A stretch of DNA of 30,596 nt, taken from NCBI GenBank assembly GCA_000435275.1, contig FR883860.1:1-30596 (forward strand), given 5' to 3'. Both the position numbers and the translations under genes were made by a program. Below are positions 16,173 to 23,645 of this stretch, piece by piece (position 1 is the stretch's first letter; every line of letters begins with the position of its first letter). Source of the stretch: Clostridium sp. CAG:557 (GTDB lineage: Bacteria; Bacillota; Clostridia; Oscillospirales; Acutalibacteraceae). The notes beneath the pieces are model-generated. The model was not told the DNA's origin. It saw only the letters and a program-made list of their open reading frames with translations, and made no database searches.

Positions 16173-17071
16173 ACGGAATTATAATTATAAATAAGCCACA
16201 AAATTTCACTTCATTTGACGTTGTCGCTGTTATGAGAAAGCTATTAACCGAGAAAAAAATTGGTCACACCGGCACTCTTGACCCTATGGCCACTGGAGTT
16301 TTACCAATTTTAATTGGACGTGCAACAAAACTTCAAGCGTTTATTTCTGATTCAAACAAGGAGTATATTGCAAAATTTCAACTAGGAATAACTACAGATA
16401 CGCTTGATGTCACAGGGAAAGTGCTTTCTTCTGAAACATCCAACATACGTAAGGAGAACTTTGAAAAAATTTTGGACGGTTTTTGCGGAGAAATAAATCA
16501 AGTTCCACCAATGTTTTCAGCTATTCAAAAAAATGGAATTCGATTATACAACCTTGCAAGAAAAGGTATAGAAGTTACCAGGGACGCTAGAAAAGTTATT
16601 ATAAATAAATTAAAATTACTTAACTTTGATGAAAATTTGCAAACCGGAGCATTCCTAGTAAATTGCTCTAAAGGTACATATGTGCGGACGTTGTGTGATG
16701 ACATAGGTAAAAAACTTGGTTGTGGCGCGGTTTTAACTGATTTGCAGCGCACAAAAAACTGTAAATTCGGTATCACAGACAGTATTACTTTAGAAAACGC
16801 TACCCATTTTGCTAAAAATAATACATTAATAGAACACATTTTGCCATGTGACACCGCACTCAAAAATTACAATAAAATAAATATCTCTGCACTTCAAAGT
16901 ACCAGGTTTAAAAATGGAGGCAGCTTGAGCTTGGACAGAATTTCAACAAAAAAAATTTTAAGCGACAATGAAATTATTAGAGTATATAGCAATGAATCAG
17001 ATTTTATCGGATTAGGCAAAATTAACTTTAAGAAAAATGAATTAACTGTTGAATGTTTAGTGGAAATTTAA
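16169..17071 (+). CDS. truB: tRNA pseudouridine(55) synthase
   Basis: Makes pseudouridine at position 55 in the T-loop of tRNAs. The 300 residues show the N-terminal GIIIINKPQNFTSFDVV, the catalytic motif GHTGTLDPMATG (32-43) with Asp38, and KEYIAKFQLGITTDTLD. CSKGTYVRTLCDDIG is also present, and a C-terminal extension ends the protein. It overlaps nrnA by 4 nt and sits in the expected place before ribF. Confidence 0.96.
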   Translation: MNGIIIINKPQNFTSFDVVAVMRKLLTEKKIGHTGTLDPMATGVLPILIGRATKLQAFISDSNKEYIAKFQLGITTDTLDVTGKVLSSETSNIRKENFEKILDGFCGEINQVPPMFSAIQKNGIRLYNLARKGIEVTRDARKVIINKLKLLNFDENLQTGAFLVNCSKGTYVRTLCDDIGKKLGCGAVLTDLQRTKNCKFGITDSITLENATHFAKNNTLIEHILPCDTALKNYNKINISALQSTRFKNGGSLSLDRISTKKILSDNEIIRVYSNESDFIGLGKINFKKNELTVECLVEI

Positions 17072-17100
17072 TAAACGGGCGTAAAATTTGAGGTCTGTAA

Positions 17101-17655
17101 ATGAAAATAAATTATTTTTTAGAAAAATCACTTGATAAAACTTGCGTCGCACTTGGTTATTTCGATGGCATCCATTTAGGGCATCAGGCTGTAATAAACA
17201 CCACTGTAAAAAAAGCTCAACTAACGCACACAATCCCAACTATATTTACATTCTCTCAAAATCCTAAAAGCATCATAAGAAATGCCGAAATAAAAAATAT
17301 TTCAACACAAGTGCAAAAAGAAAAGTTACTGTGTGATATTGGAATAAAACTTTTGTATTGCGTGAACTTTTCTGAAATTAAAGATTTACCTCCCATAGAA
17401 TTTGTTGAAAAAATATTGGTAAACACACTACAAGCCAAATATGTTTTCTGTGGATTTAATTTTCATTTTGGGAAAAGTGCATCTGCAAATGCTGATAACC
17501 TTATAGAAATATGCAAAAAATATGGCATAGAAGCTTCTGTAATCGAACCTGTCAAAATTAACGGAACTATCGTAAGTTCTTCGCAAATACGTGAATGTAT
17601 TTTAAAAGGTGAAATCAAAAAAGTTAACATATTACTAGGAAAAAAAAATAAATGA
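17101..17655 (+). CDS. ribF: FAD synthetase domain protein, RibF lacking the riboflavin kinase half
   Basis: Full-length bacterial RibF is a bifunctional protein of about 310 residues, FMN adenylyltransferase first and riboflavin kinase second. This one has 184 residues and only the first part. It shows ALGYFDGIHLGHQAVI (17-32), FTFSQNPKS, CGFNFHFGKSASA and the closing SSSQIRECILKGEIKKVNILLG. It stops four residues after LLG, just where the kinase domain should begin (usually LLG-RPY). A terminator and an oppositely directed gene follow at once, so no detached kinase part is present here. GAGGT precedes the ATG. If active, it would convert FMN to FAD and would need FMN from elsewhere. Confidence 0.87.
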   Translation: MKINYFLEKSLDKTCVALGYFDGIHLGHQAVINTTVKKAQLTHTIPTIFTFSQNPKSIIRNAEIKNISTQVQKEKLLCDIGIKLLYCVNFSEIKDLPPIEFVEKILVNTLQAKYVFCGFNFHFGKSASANADNLIEICKKYGIEASVIEPVKINGTIVSSSQIRECILKGEIKKVNILLGKKNK

Positions 17656-17685
17656 GGTTATAAATTTTTGTATAGCCTCATTTTT
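17652..17685. terminator. Bidirectional terminator between ribF and the glycosylase gene
   Basis: ATGAGGTTATA (17652-17662) pairs with TATAGCCTCAT (17671-17681), with one G-T position and an 8-nt loop. TTTTT follows on the plus strand and TTTATTTTTTTT on the minus strand, and it overlaps the stop codons on both sides. Confidence 0.8.
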
Positions 17686-18188
17686 CATATTCTTACGAAC
17701 CGCCACAATTTATCTCTGTATTCTTGAGTAGCATAGTCTATACCAATTCTTTTGGTAGCTTTAAATTTAAATTTGCAGCCATCATCTTCTAGCCAAAGTT
17801 TACTTGACATTATCAAATCTTCTCCATTTAAATTTCTGTCTATCTTAAGTGCTTTAGTTAACTTTCCAGGGCCATCAAAACCTTCTATTCCGCGAATCAA
17901 AACAGCTTGAGGAAATCCTTTTTCACCGGTTACAATGTTCAATAAGTTGTGAATTCCGTAACATAAATAAACATACACCACTCCCCCCTGCTTATATAAA
18001 ACTTTCGTACGTTCGGTCTTTCCTTTATGTGCATGGCAAGCTGTATCATTTTCTCCAAAATAAGCTTCTGTTTCAGTTATTCTAAGTTTAATAATTCTAT
18101 CACCAACCTGCCTGCAAAGCTTCATGCCAAGAAGTTTTGGAGCAAGTTCAACTGCACTTAATTTATATAATTCAGAATTTATTCTCAT
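17685..18188 (-). CDS. mpg: 3-methyladenine (alkyladenine) DNA glycosylase, AAG/MPG family
   Basis: Base-excision repair enzyme that removes alkylated or deaminated purines. The 167 residues are slightly shorter than the usual 190-200. It shows AVELAPKLLGMKL, the ITETEAYFGENDTACH motif (37-52) that carries the catalytic glutamate, RTKVLYKQGGVVYVYLCYG, LLNIVT, and the GPGKLTKALKID segment near residues 111-122. The ATG at 18188 is preferred because GGAGAG sits 4 nt upstream; an in-frame ATG at 18200 begins inside that site. The 5' end overlaps the DUF5131 gene by 17 nt, so the two are probably translated together. Confidence 0.9.
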   Translation of the reverse strand: MRINSELYKLSAVELAPKLLGMKLCRQVGDRIIKLRITETEAYFGENDTACHAHKGKTERTKVLYKQGGVVYVYLCYGIHNLLNIVTGEKGFPQAVLIRGIEGFDGPGKLTKALKIDRNLNGEDLIMSSKLWLEDDGCKFKFKATKRIGIDYATQEYRDKLWRFVRI

Positions 18189-18921
18189 ACTTCTCTCCAT
18201 AATTTATCTTATCTAACATAAAATCTATATTTGCCTTTTTTGCTTGACTATGTTGATATTTTCTTTCTATTTTATAAACTTTATTATCTTTTTTCAAATA
18301 CATGCCGGTTTGGTGAAACCAAAAAGGAATTTTAGCTTTCACACATTGATCTCTAATATTCAAAACCCAATCATAGTCACACACACGAGCATTTATTCCT
18401 GATTCTCCTCCAACAACAACTTCCTCAATTTTACTGCTAAGATATGGCAATAAATTTACTTTCTCGAGCAACGGTGACACTGCTATTAATTTGTGTTTAA
18501 TTGGCAATTTTAAAAATATGGGTAATCGATAATCTGCCATATTTTGGTTTTCGACCGTACAAGAAATTATTACATTGTCATAGCCTTTTTCCCAATCGTT
18601 CGGCAAATTTACAAAAAAACGGTCTATTCTCTTCGTTATAATAAAAAAGTTTAAATCTTTTCGCTCTTTAATAATTTTCCACGCATCAGATCGCCAAACA
18701 TCAGCATCTTCAAGGAAAAAATCTGATGTAAAACATGTATACAAAACTTTTCCATTTTCGATTTTATATTCGCCATTTCTTTTCTTACGCAAAGGTAAAT
18801 CAAAATCAGCATTCTTTGTTACAACTGAACTGTCTTTTTTAAAATTAAAATCCTGCCTATAAACATAGCAATTTTTACAACCCGGACTTATTTTATGACA
18901 TCCATGCCAAGGATTCCACAT
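18172..18921 (-). CDS. DUF5131 (phage Gp37/Gp68-like) protein with a Cys-rich N-terminal motif
   Basis: 249-residue protein of unknown function. The start WNPWHGCHKISPGCKNCYVY gives Cys8, Cys15 and Cys18, a CX7CX2C pattern typical of DUF5131. Such a trio could hold an Fe-S cluster, and some members are suspected to be radical-SAM-like; that is inference. Later motifs include TSDFFLEDADVWRSDAW, FFIITKRIDRF and VVVGGESGINARVCDYDW. The ATG at 18921 follows AGGAGA at 18931-18937; an in-frame extension to 19041 runs through the upstream terminator and is rejected. It overlaps the glycosylase gene by 17 nt, suggesting a shared DNA-damage context. The family is often phage-borne, but nothing else phage-like is near. 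Confidence 0.85.
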   Translation of the reverse strand: MWNPWHGCHKISPGCKNCYVYRQDFNFKKDSSVVTKNADFDLPLRKKRNGEYKIENGKVLYTCFTSDFFLEDADVWRSDAWKIIKERKDLNFFIITKRIDRFFVNLPNDWEKGYDNVIISCTVENQNMADYRLPIFLKLPIKHKLIAVSPLLEKVNLLPYLSSKIEEVVVGGESGINARVCDYDWVLNIRDQCVKAKIPFWFHQTGMYLKKDNKVYKIERKYQHSQAKKANIDFMLDKINYGEKYENKF

Positions 18922-18940
18922 AAATAATTGTCTCCTCATA

Positions 18941-18990
18941 AAAAATAAACAGTGCAACAACTTTTTTACAATAAGCAAGCCGTTGCACTG
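18941..18990 (-). terminator. Rho-independent terminator after rpsR
   Basis: On the minus strand CAGTGCAAC (18990-18982) pairs perfectly with GTTGCACTG (18958-18950) around a 23-nt loop, followed by TTTATTTTTT. It begins about 10 nt after the rpsR stop. No separate promoter for the DUF5131 gene is visible, so readthrough may feed it. Confidence 0.75.
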
Positions 18991-19000
18991 AAAAATTGAA

Positions 19001-19258
19001 TTAATCGTTGCTAAATGGCAATAAAGCCAAATGACGAGCACGTTTAATTGCTTGAGTCAAATTACGCTGATGGCAAGCACATGTGCCAGTAACTCTTCTC
19101 GGAAGAATTTTTGCACGTTCAGAAATAAACCGGCGCAACTTTGAAATATCTTTATAATCGATATCGTTTACTTTATCCACACAAAAAACGCAAACTTTTT
19201 TTCTACCTTTGCGTGCGCCCATTCGACGATTTTCTCTTTCTGGTCTATTTTCAGCCAC
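19001..19258 (-). CDS. rpsR: 30S ribosomal protein S18
   Basis: Small-subunit platform protein that pairs with S6. The 85 residues end in the family core (DISKLRRFISERAKILPRRVTGTCACHQR, given here as its key parts ISKLRRFIS and KILPRRVTGTC). Cysteines at 23, 26, 60 and 62 (CVFC and CAC) make it a zinc-type S18. It starts with GTG at 19258, 7 nt after AAGGAGGG. It is the third gene of the usual rpsF-ssb-rpsR operon, 53 nt after ssb, and is followed by a terminator. Confidence 0.97.
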   Translation of the reverse strand: MAENRPERENRRMGARKGRKKVCVFCVDKVNDIDYKDISKLRRFISERAKILPRRVTGTCACHQRNLTQAIKRARHLALLPFSND

Positions 19259-19311
19259 TGTAAAGCCCTCCTTTTCACATATATATAAATTAAAATTAGT
19301 TCAAAATTAAA

Positions 19312-19773
19312 TTAAAATGGCAAATCATCATCAGCAGGAATCTCTCTAAAATCGTCTGCACTGCCATTTTCAAATGAAGGAGCAACATCACTTTGCTGTT
19401 GATACGAATTTTCCGTAGAAGAATTATCAAAACTTCCACGAGAAGCTGAATCACGTTTAGCTTCAGCAAAATGAACATTATTAGCAACAATTTCAAAAGC
19501 TTTCCTGTTATTGCCATCCTTATCTTGATAAGTACGCGTTTGAATAGAACCCTCAACCGCTACCAATTGTCCTTTTGTAAAATACCTAGAAACGAACTCT
19601 GCAGTATTTCTCCAAGCAACAATATCAATAAAATCTGTAGCACGCTCAGAACCCGCTTTAGCGTACGAACGATTAACTGCCAGAGTAAAACTCGTCACGG
19701 CAATACCGTTTGGAGTGTGTCTAAGTTCTGGCTCTGCAGTCAATCTACCCATTAAAACCACACTATTGAGCAT
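19312..19773 (-). CDS. ssb: Single-stranded DNA-binding protein
   Basis: Coats single-stranded DNA in replication, repair and recombination. The 153 residues comprise an OB-fold (MLNSVVLMGRLTAEPELR, FTLAVNRSY, DIVAWRNTAEFVSRYFTKGQ, VEGSIQTRTYQDKDG), a Gln/Ser-rich flexible linker, and the acidic tip DDDLPF that recruits partner proteins. AAGGAGA precedes the ATG. It lies between rpsF and rpsR in the standard order, so it is probably the main housekeeping SSB. Confidence 0.97.
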   Translation of the reverse strand: MLNSVVLMGRLTAEPELRHTPNGIAVTSFTLAVNRSYAKAGSERATDFIDIVAWRNTAEFVSRYFTKGQLVAVEGSIQTRTYQDKDGNNRKAFEIVANNVHFAEAKRDSASRGSFDNSSTENSYQQQSDVAPSFENGSADDFREIPADDDLPF

Positions 19774-19785
19774 AAAATGTTCTCC

Positions 19786-20082
19786 TTAATTTTCTTTTTT
19801 CACTATTAAAGAGCGAAGAATTCCGTCTGTAATTTTATAAATACGATCCAATTCAGCCGGAAAATCTGGTCCACTAATAAAGTTAAAAAGAACATAATAG
19901 CCTTCAGGTTCCTTGTTTATCATGTAAGCGAGTTTTCTTTTGCCCCAATCGTCAAAACTATCAAGAACCGCATTTTTTTCGATAAGTTCTTTAAACTTTT
20001 GAATCAATGCAGAAACAGCTTCTTCTCCATTTTTCAAAGAAAAAACAACAACTGTTTCGTAAGCATTTTTCACATTTGACAT
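19786..20082 (-). CDS. rpsF: 30S ribosomal protein S6
   Basis: Small-subunit protein that binds 16S rRNA together with S18. The 98 residues show NAYETVVVFSLKNGEEAV, LDSFDDWGKRKLAYMINKEPEGYYVLFNF and the C-terminal ITDGILRSLIVKKEN. The ATG at 20082 is chosen because GGAGGT lies at 20091-20096, inside the codons of the longer frame that starts at 20106. It is the first gene of the rpsF-ssb-rpsR operon behind a near-consensus promoter. Confidence 0.96.
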   Translation of the reverse strand: MSNVKNAYETVVVFSLKNGEEAVSALIQKFKELIEKNAVLDSFDDWGKRKLAYMINKEPEGYYVLFNFISGPDFPAELDRIYKITDGILRSLIVKKEN

Positions 20083-20165
20083 ATATTTGCACCTCCTTTT
20101 GGACATTAGACCCCAAACAAGTTGGAGTAAGGATGTAACATCAAAACTATGATAATTACTATTTA

Positions 20166-20194
20166 AGTATACCAGTTTTTCTTTAATAAGTCAA
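20166..20194 (-). promoter_or_regulatory. Promoter of rpsF-ssb-rpsR
   Basis: On the minus strand TTGACT (20194-20189), a 17-bp spacer ending in TGG (extended -10) and TATACT (20171-20166). The start near 20159 leaves a leader of about 77 nt. The spacer and -10 match the style of the rimP promoter. Confidence 0.75.
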
Positions 20195-20213
20195 CAAAAA
20201 TTCTTAGCACGCC

Positions 20214-20243
20214 TTAAACACACTTACAAATTTTTCATATAAT
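20214..20243 (+). promoter_or_regulatory. Promoter of the amidase-like gene
   Basis: TTAAAC (20214-20219), an 18-bp spacer and a perfect TATAAT (20238-20243), divergent from and back-to-back with the rpsF promoter. The start near 20250 leaves a 20-nt leader. Confidence 0.5.
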
Positions 20244-20269
20244 AGAAAAAGACGTAAAGGCGTGATGAT

Positions 20270-20770
20270 ATGTTAAAAGAAATAGAGTACAACAGAAAAA
20301 AGGCTTTGGAATATGCAAAAAAATGGGCATTTAAAAGAAATCCCCAATATTTAAATTTTGAAAATATTGGTGGAGATTGTACAAGTTATGTCTCGCAATG
20401 TATTTACGCCGGCTGCCAAGTAATGAATTACACTCCAATATATGGTTGGTATTATAAAAGTAGTTACGATAGATCTCCATCATGGAGTGGAGTTGAATTT
20501 TTATTTAATTTTTTAGTAAATAATAAAAGCACAGGTCCATTTGCAATAGAAACAGATATAAATCATGTAGAACCTGCAGACATTATTCAACTTGGTAACA
20601 TCAACGGGCAATTTTATCATAATGTATTTATAAATAAAATTGAAAAGCAAAATATATTTGTAAGCGCTCACAGTGTCGATTCATATATGAGACCATTAAA
20701 TAATTATAATTTTGACAAATTAAGGTATATTCATATATTAGGTGCCAGAAAAAACTTTAAAAACGAATAA
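20270..20770 (+). CDS. Amidase_6-like (CHAP/NlpC-type fold) cysteine hydrolase, no signal peptide
   Basis: 166-residue protein with the Amidase_6 pattern: YNRKKALEYAKKWAFKRNP, then GGDCTSYVSQC with Cys37 as the expected nucleophile. MNYTPIYGWYYKS, SPSWSGVEFLFNFL, an ADIIQL segment and YHNVFI with the probable catalytic His follow. Such domains usually act on peptides or cell walls, but this one has no signal peptide or anchor, so an intracellular role or unusual release is implied. AAAGG upstream gives only a moderate ribosome binding site. The substrate is unknown. A small protein gene follows after 30-50 nt. Confidence 0.78.
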   Translation: MLKEIEYNRKKALEYAKKWAFKRNPQYLNFENIGGDCTSYVSQCIYAGCQVMNYTPIYGWYYKSSYDRSPSWSGVEFLFNFLVNNKSTGPFAIETDINHVEPADIIQLGNINGQFYHNVFINKIEKQNIFVSAHSVDSYMRPLNNYNFDKLRYIHILGARKNFKNE

Positions 20771-20777
20771 CAAAAAA

Positions 20778-20823
20778 TTAACCGTAAAAACTAATCCATA
20801 ATGGAGGTGATTTTTACGGTTAA
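20778..20823 (+). promoter_or_regulatory. Long hairpin presenting a Shine-Dalgarno in its loop
   Basis: TTAACCGTAAAAA (20778-20790) pairs perfectly over 13 bp with TTTTTACGGTTAA (20811-20823). The 20-nt loop holds GGAGGTGA (20803-20810); TCC (20795-20797) can also pair with GGA (20803-20805). The second arm covers the place where a start codon would be. It may be a translational switch. The T-run is within the stem, so it is a poor terminator. Confidence 0.65.
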
Positions 20824-21010
20824 TAACAATAATAACATCCCAAATATCCCAATGAGTTTGGCGGTCGCACTGTCTCAAACAAGTGACGCTATCGGGTATT
20901 TTGGTTCATTATCGCCAGACGAGCAACAAGAAATCATAAATTATACACACATAATTCAGTCTAATCAGGAAATACCAGATTACACGGCTAAATTTCCTTC
21001 TTTTATATAA
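20816..21010 (+). CDS. Small uncharacterised protein (start uncertain)
   Basis: About 64-69 residues, Asn-rich at the N-terminus and then MSLAVALSQTSDAIGYFGS-type sequence, SPDEQQEIINYTHIIQS and EIPDYTAKFP. It recalls a family of small Clostridial proteins of unknown role ('-MALAQN--AM--F--L--E--' style; from memory). The start is unclear. The ATG at 20801 overlaps the Shine-Dalgarno itself and has no site before it. The best-spaced codon after GGAGG is ACG at 20816, with ATT at 20810 as another rare option. The next ATG (20852) has no site and would drop the Asn-Ile-Pro part. A terminator follows at 21015. Confidence 0.6.
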   Translation, partial: TVNNNNNIPNIPMSLAVALSQTSDAIGYFGSLSPDEQQEIINYTHIIQSNQEIPDYTAKFPSFI

Positions 21011-21014
21011 TAAA

Positions 21015-21054
21015 AAAAATCCCTTCAAAAAAATATCGAAGGGATTTTTCTTTT
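21015..21054. terminator. Bidirectional terminator between the small gene and luxS
   Basis: AAAAATCCCTTC (21015-21026) pairs perfectly with GAAGGGATTTTT (21038-21049), 12 bp with an 11-nt loop. T-rich tracts follow on both strands (TTTTTCTTTT, and eight T on the minus side). It closes the long minus-strand operon. Confidence 0.85.
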
Positions 21055-21059
21055 CTAGC

Positions 21060-21518
21060 CTATTTTTTATAAGTTAAATCCTCAACTTGCCAATTTTTTA
21101 AAATCTGATACATATCCTTGGCATACTCTTTAGCTTTATTCACATCGTGCTCCAAATAGTTTCCACACTCAACTTCAGTGTTACCAGGCAGTTCCCCCTC
21201 GAATTTTGCAATATGTTCCATGGCACTTTTTATAAGGCTCAGCGTCACATCATAAGGTAGCCCCCTAATCAATAAATAAAAACCCGTTCTGCAGCCCATT
21301 GGCCCAACATAAACTATATTTTTACTGTAATCACTATTTCTCATAAAAGTTGCTAAAAGATGTTCAAAACTATGCAAACCAGCATTTTCGAGAAATGGCG
21401 GCGTGTTTGGTTTAACCATACGTATATCATAAGTCACAATATCACCGTCAATTCTCGAAATATACAATCCTTTTGAAATTTTTGTATGGTCAACTTTAAA
21501 ACTTTCTATTTTCTTCAT
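21060..21518 (-). CDS. luxS: S-ribosylhomocysteine lyase LuxS
   Basis: Splits S-ribosylhomocysteine to homocysteine and DPD, the precursor of autoinducer-2, in the activated methyl cycle. The 152 residues match the family. The metal site is HSFEH (49-53) plus Cys118 in CGNYLEHD, and the catalytic Cys76 is in GPMGCRTGFYL. HSFEH differs mildly from the common HTLEH. The ATG at 21518 fits family length; a GTG at 21530 is less likely because it is only about 3 nt from AGGAA. It is the last gene of the ppx-ppk run. No mtnN/pfs or metabolic partner is adjacent. Confidence 0.95.
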   Translation of the reverse strand: MKKIESFKVDHTKISKGLYISRIDGDIVTYDIRMVKPNTPPFLENAGLHSFEHLLATFMRNSDYSKNIVYVGPMGCRTGFYLLIRGLPYDVTLSLIKSAMEHIAKFEGELPGNTEVECGNYLEHDVNKAKEYAKDMYQILKNWQVEDLTYKK

Positions 21519-21554
21519 CAAAAATCTCACTTTCCTCGTTAAAATACTAAAATA

Positions 21555-23624
21555 TTACTCAAGATTTTTCTCTAAGTCAAGTACTCTTTGTTTTGCTTCT
21601 TTCACAAAATATTTTTGACTGCTTATTCTTTCTTTACCTCTCATATCAATTTTTGAATATTTCGCATCAGAATTTTGAACCTTAGCATTTGTAGTATCGC
21701 TTAACATTATATTCAAAATATTATCAATTCTCAACTTCAGTCCGTCGTCCTCTATCGGAAATATTAATTCCACACGCTTGTCTAAATTTCTTGGCATCAA
21801 ATCTGCACTGCCTATGAATATTTGAGGGTTTTCTGAACAACAAAATTTATAAATTCTGCTATGTTCCAAAAACTGCCCAACTATGCTTCTAACCGTAATG
21901 TTCTCACTAAAACCGGCAATTCCAGGAATCAAACAACAAATTCCCCTTACAATCAAATCAACCTTAACCCCAGCATTAGAAGCTCTATAAAGCAATCTTA
22001 TCATCTCTTCATCAACAAGAGAATTTATTTTTATAGTTATTCCAGACGGCAAGCCTTTCTCAGCATTTTGAATTTCATTTTCTATCATTTTTTCAAAAAA
22101 ACTTCTCATCTTAATAGGGGCTACAATTAGTTTGCTATATTCTGGCGGACGAGAATAACCCGTCAAAGTGTTAAACAATGATGAAGCATCCGCACCAAAA
22201 CTTTCTCTGCAAGTAAAAAAACCAATGTCTGTATAAACTTTAGCTGTAGAGTCATTATAATTGCCAGTTGCCATATGAATATATCGTTTTATACCCTCAT
22301 CCTCTTGACGCACCACTAACAGTATTTTACAGTGAGTTTTTAATCCGTAAACACCATAAATCACATGGCACCCGGCTTGCTCCAGTTTCTTTGCCCAAAT
22401 TACATTGTTCTCCTCATCAAACCTTGCTTTTAACTCAACCAACACCGTGACTTGTTTCCCATTTTCTGCCGCTTTTATCAGTGCGTCAATTATAGGTGAC
22501 TTCCCACTCACTCGATACAAAGTCTGCTTTATAGCCAAAACATTTTTGTCAGCTGCTGCTTGATTTATAAAATTTACAACAGCATTAAAGCTTTCGTAAG
22601 GGTGATGAACCAACCTGTCACGCTGTTTTATTGCCTCAAAAACCGATTTTTCTCCCCAAAAATCTGCTGGCGGGTCAACTGGCACAATAGGGTCAAATCG
22701 AAATTTATCAAAACCTTTTATTTGAGAAAATTTCATTAAAAATGTAAGGTCAAGTGGGCCCGATAGCTCATAAATATCTTCTTCTTTAATTGATAACATT
22801 TTCACCAAAAAATCCCTTGTCTTTTGGTCGCAACTTTTTAATAGCTCCAGCCTAACAGGTTCCCCACGTTTTCTTTTCTTTATTGAGCGTTGTATTTCAA
22901 CCAATAAATCTGCAGCCTCCTCATCAATGTCAAGGTCTGAATTTCTTGTGATTCTAAATTGGCAACAAGCTTTTATTCTATGAAGCTCAAAAAGTTGAGG
23001 TAATTTTTCTATTATGATATTCTCAATCAAAATAAAATATTTTTTATCATCGGCTGAAGGTAATTCTAAAAACCTTGGTAAAATGGAAGGTACTTGAACT
23101 AACGCAAAATTTGTTTCTCCATCTTTAGAAAGCCTAACAGCTAAGTTTAGACTTTTGTTTGCTAGTAGCGGAAATGGTCGACTTTTGTCAACAGCAAGAG
23201 GCGTTAATACCGGAAAAATTATCTTGTTAAAATAGGTGTCCACATATCTTTTCTGTTCAGAATTTAAATCTTTTATTTCTAAAAAAGCAATATTTTTTTG
23301 ATTCAAAGTTGGTTTTATCGATTTTTTTAAGCATTGATACTGTTTGTTTAAAAAATCGCGAGTTTTTTCATTTATTTGGGCAAGCTGCTGTTTAGGTGAA
23401 AGTCCTGATGGGTCCTTCTTTTTATAATTTGAATTTATCTGTTCCATAATTCCAGCGACTCTAACCATAAAAAATTCGTCCAAATTTGATGCAGAAATAG
23501 CCAAAAATTTTACTCTTTCAAGAATGGGATTGTCCTTTCTAAATGCCTCGTCAAGAACTCTATAATTAAAATCTAACCAACTTAATTCCCTATTATTGTA
23601 AGGAATGTGTTTTTGATTTTCCAT
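21555..23624 (-). CDS. ppk: Polyphosphate kinase 1
   Basis: Reversibly makes long polyphosphate chains from ATP. The 689 residues have all four parts: the N domain (YNNRELSWLDFNYRVLDEA), the head domain with NRELS onward, the catalytic C1 (KQTLYRVSGKSPI, ELKARFDEENN), and GLKTHCKIL with the histidine that is phosphorylated. MATGNYND and FLEHSRIYKF with the second conserved histidine complete C2. GGGAGGATATT precedes the ATG. It follows the Ppx-like gene after 21 nt, forming a ppx-ppk pair. Confidence 0.97.
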   Translation of the reverse strand: MENQKHIPYNNRELSWLDFNYRVLDEAFRKDNPILERVKFLAISASNLDEFFMVRVAGIMEQINSNYKKKDPSGLSPKQQLAQINEKTRDFLNKQYQCLKKSIKPTLNQKNIAFLEIKDLNSEQKRYVDTYFNKIIFPVLTPLAVDKSRPFPLLANKSLNLAVRLSKDGETNFALVQVPSILPRFLELPSADDKKYFILIENIIIEKLPQLFELHRIKACCQFRITRNSDLDIDEEAADLLVEIQRSIKKRKRGEPVRLELLKSCDQKTRDFLVKMLSIKEEDIYELSGPLDLTFLMKFSQIKGFDKFRFDPIVPVDPPADFWGEKSVFEAIKQRDRLVHHPYESFNAVVNFINQAAADKNVLAIKQTLYRVSGKSPIIDALIKAAENGKQVTVLVELKARFDEENNVIWAKKLEQAGCHVIYGVYGLKTHCKILLVVRQEDEGIKRYIHMATGNYNDSTAKVYTDIGFFTCRESFGADASSLFNTLTGYSRPPEYSKLIVAPIKMRSFFEKMIENEIQNAEKGLPSGITIKINSLVDEEMIRLLYRASNAGVKVDLIVRGICCLIPGIAGFSENITVRSIVGQFLEHSRIYKFCCSENPQIFIGSADLMPRNLDKRVELIFPIEDDGLKLRIDNILNIMLSDTTNAKVQNSDAKYSKIDMRGKERISSQKYFVKEAKQRVLDLEKNLE

Positions 23625-23645
23625 AATATCCTCCCAAAAATAAAA

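Noticed and set aside
18922..19041. Longer N-terminus for the DUF5131 protein
   Set aside because: The extra codons run through the rpsR terminator and into rpsR, whereas AGGAGA and the conserved WNPW start fit the ATG at 18921.
20083..20159. S6:S18-binding leader RNA ahead of rpsF
   Set aside because: The transcript leader is the right length but I could not find the expected CCG-bearing hairpin; only weak pairings (GATGT/ACATC) are present.
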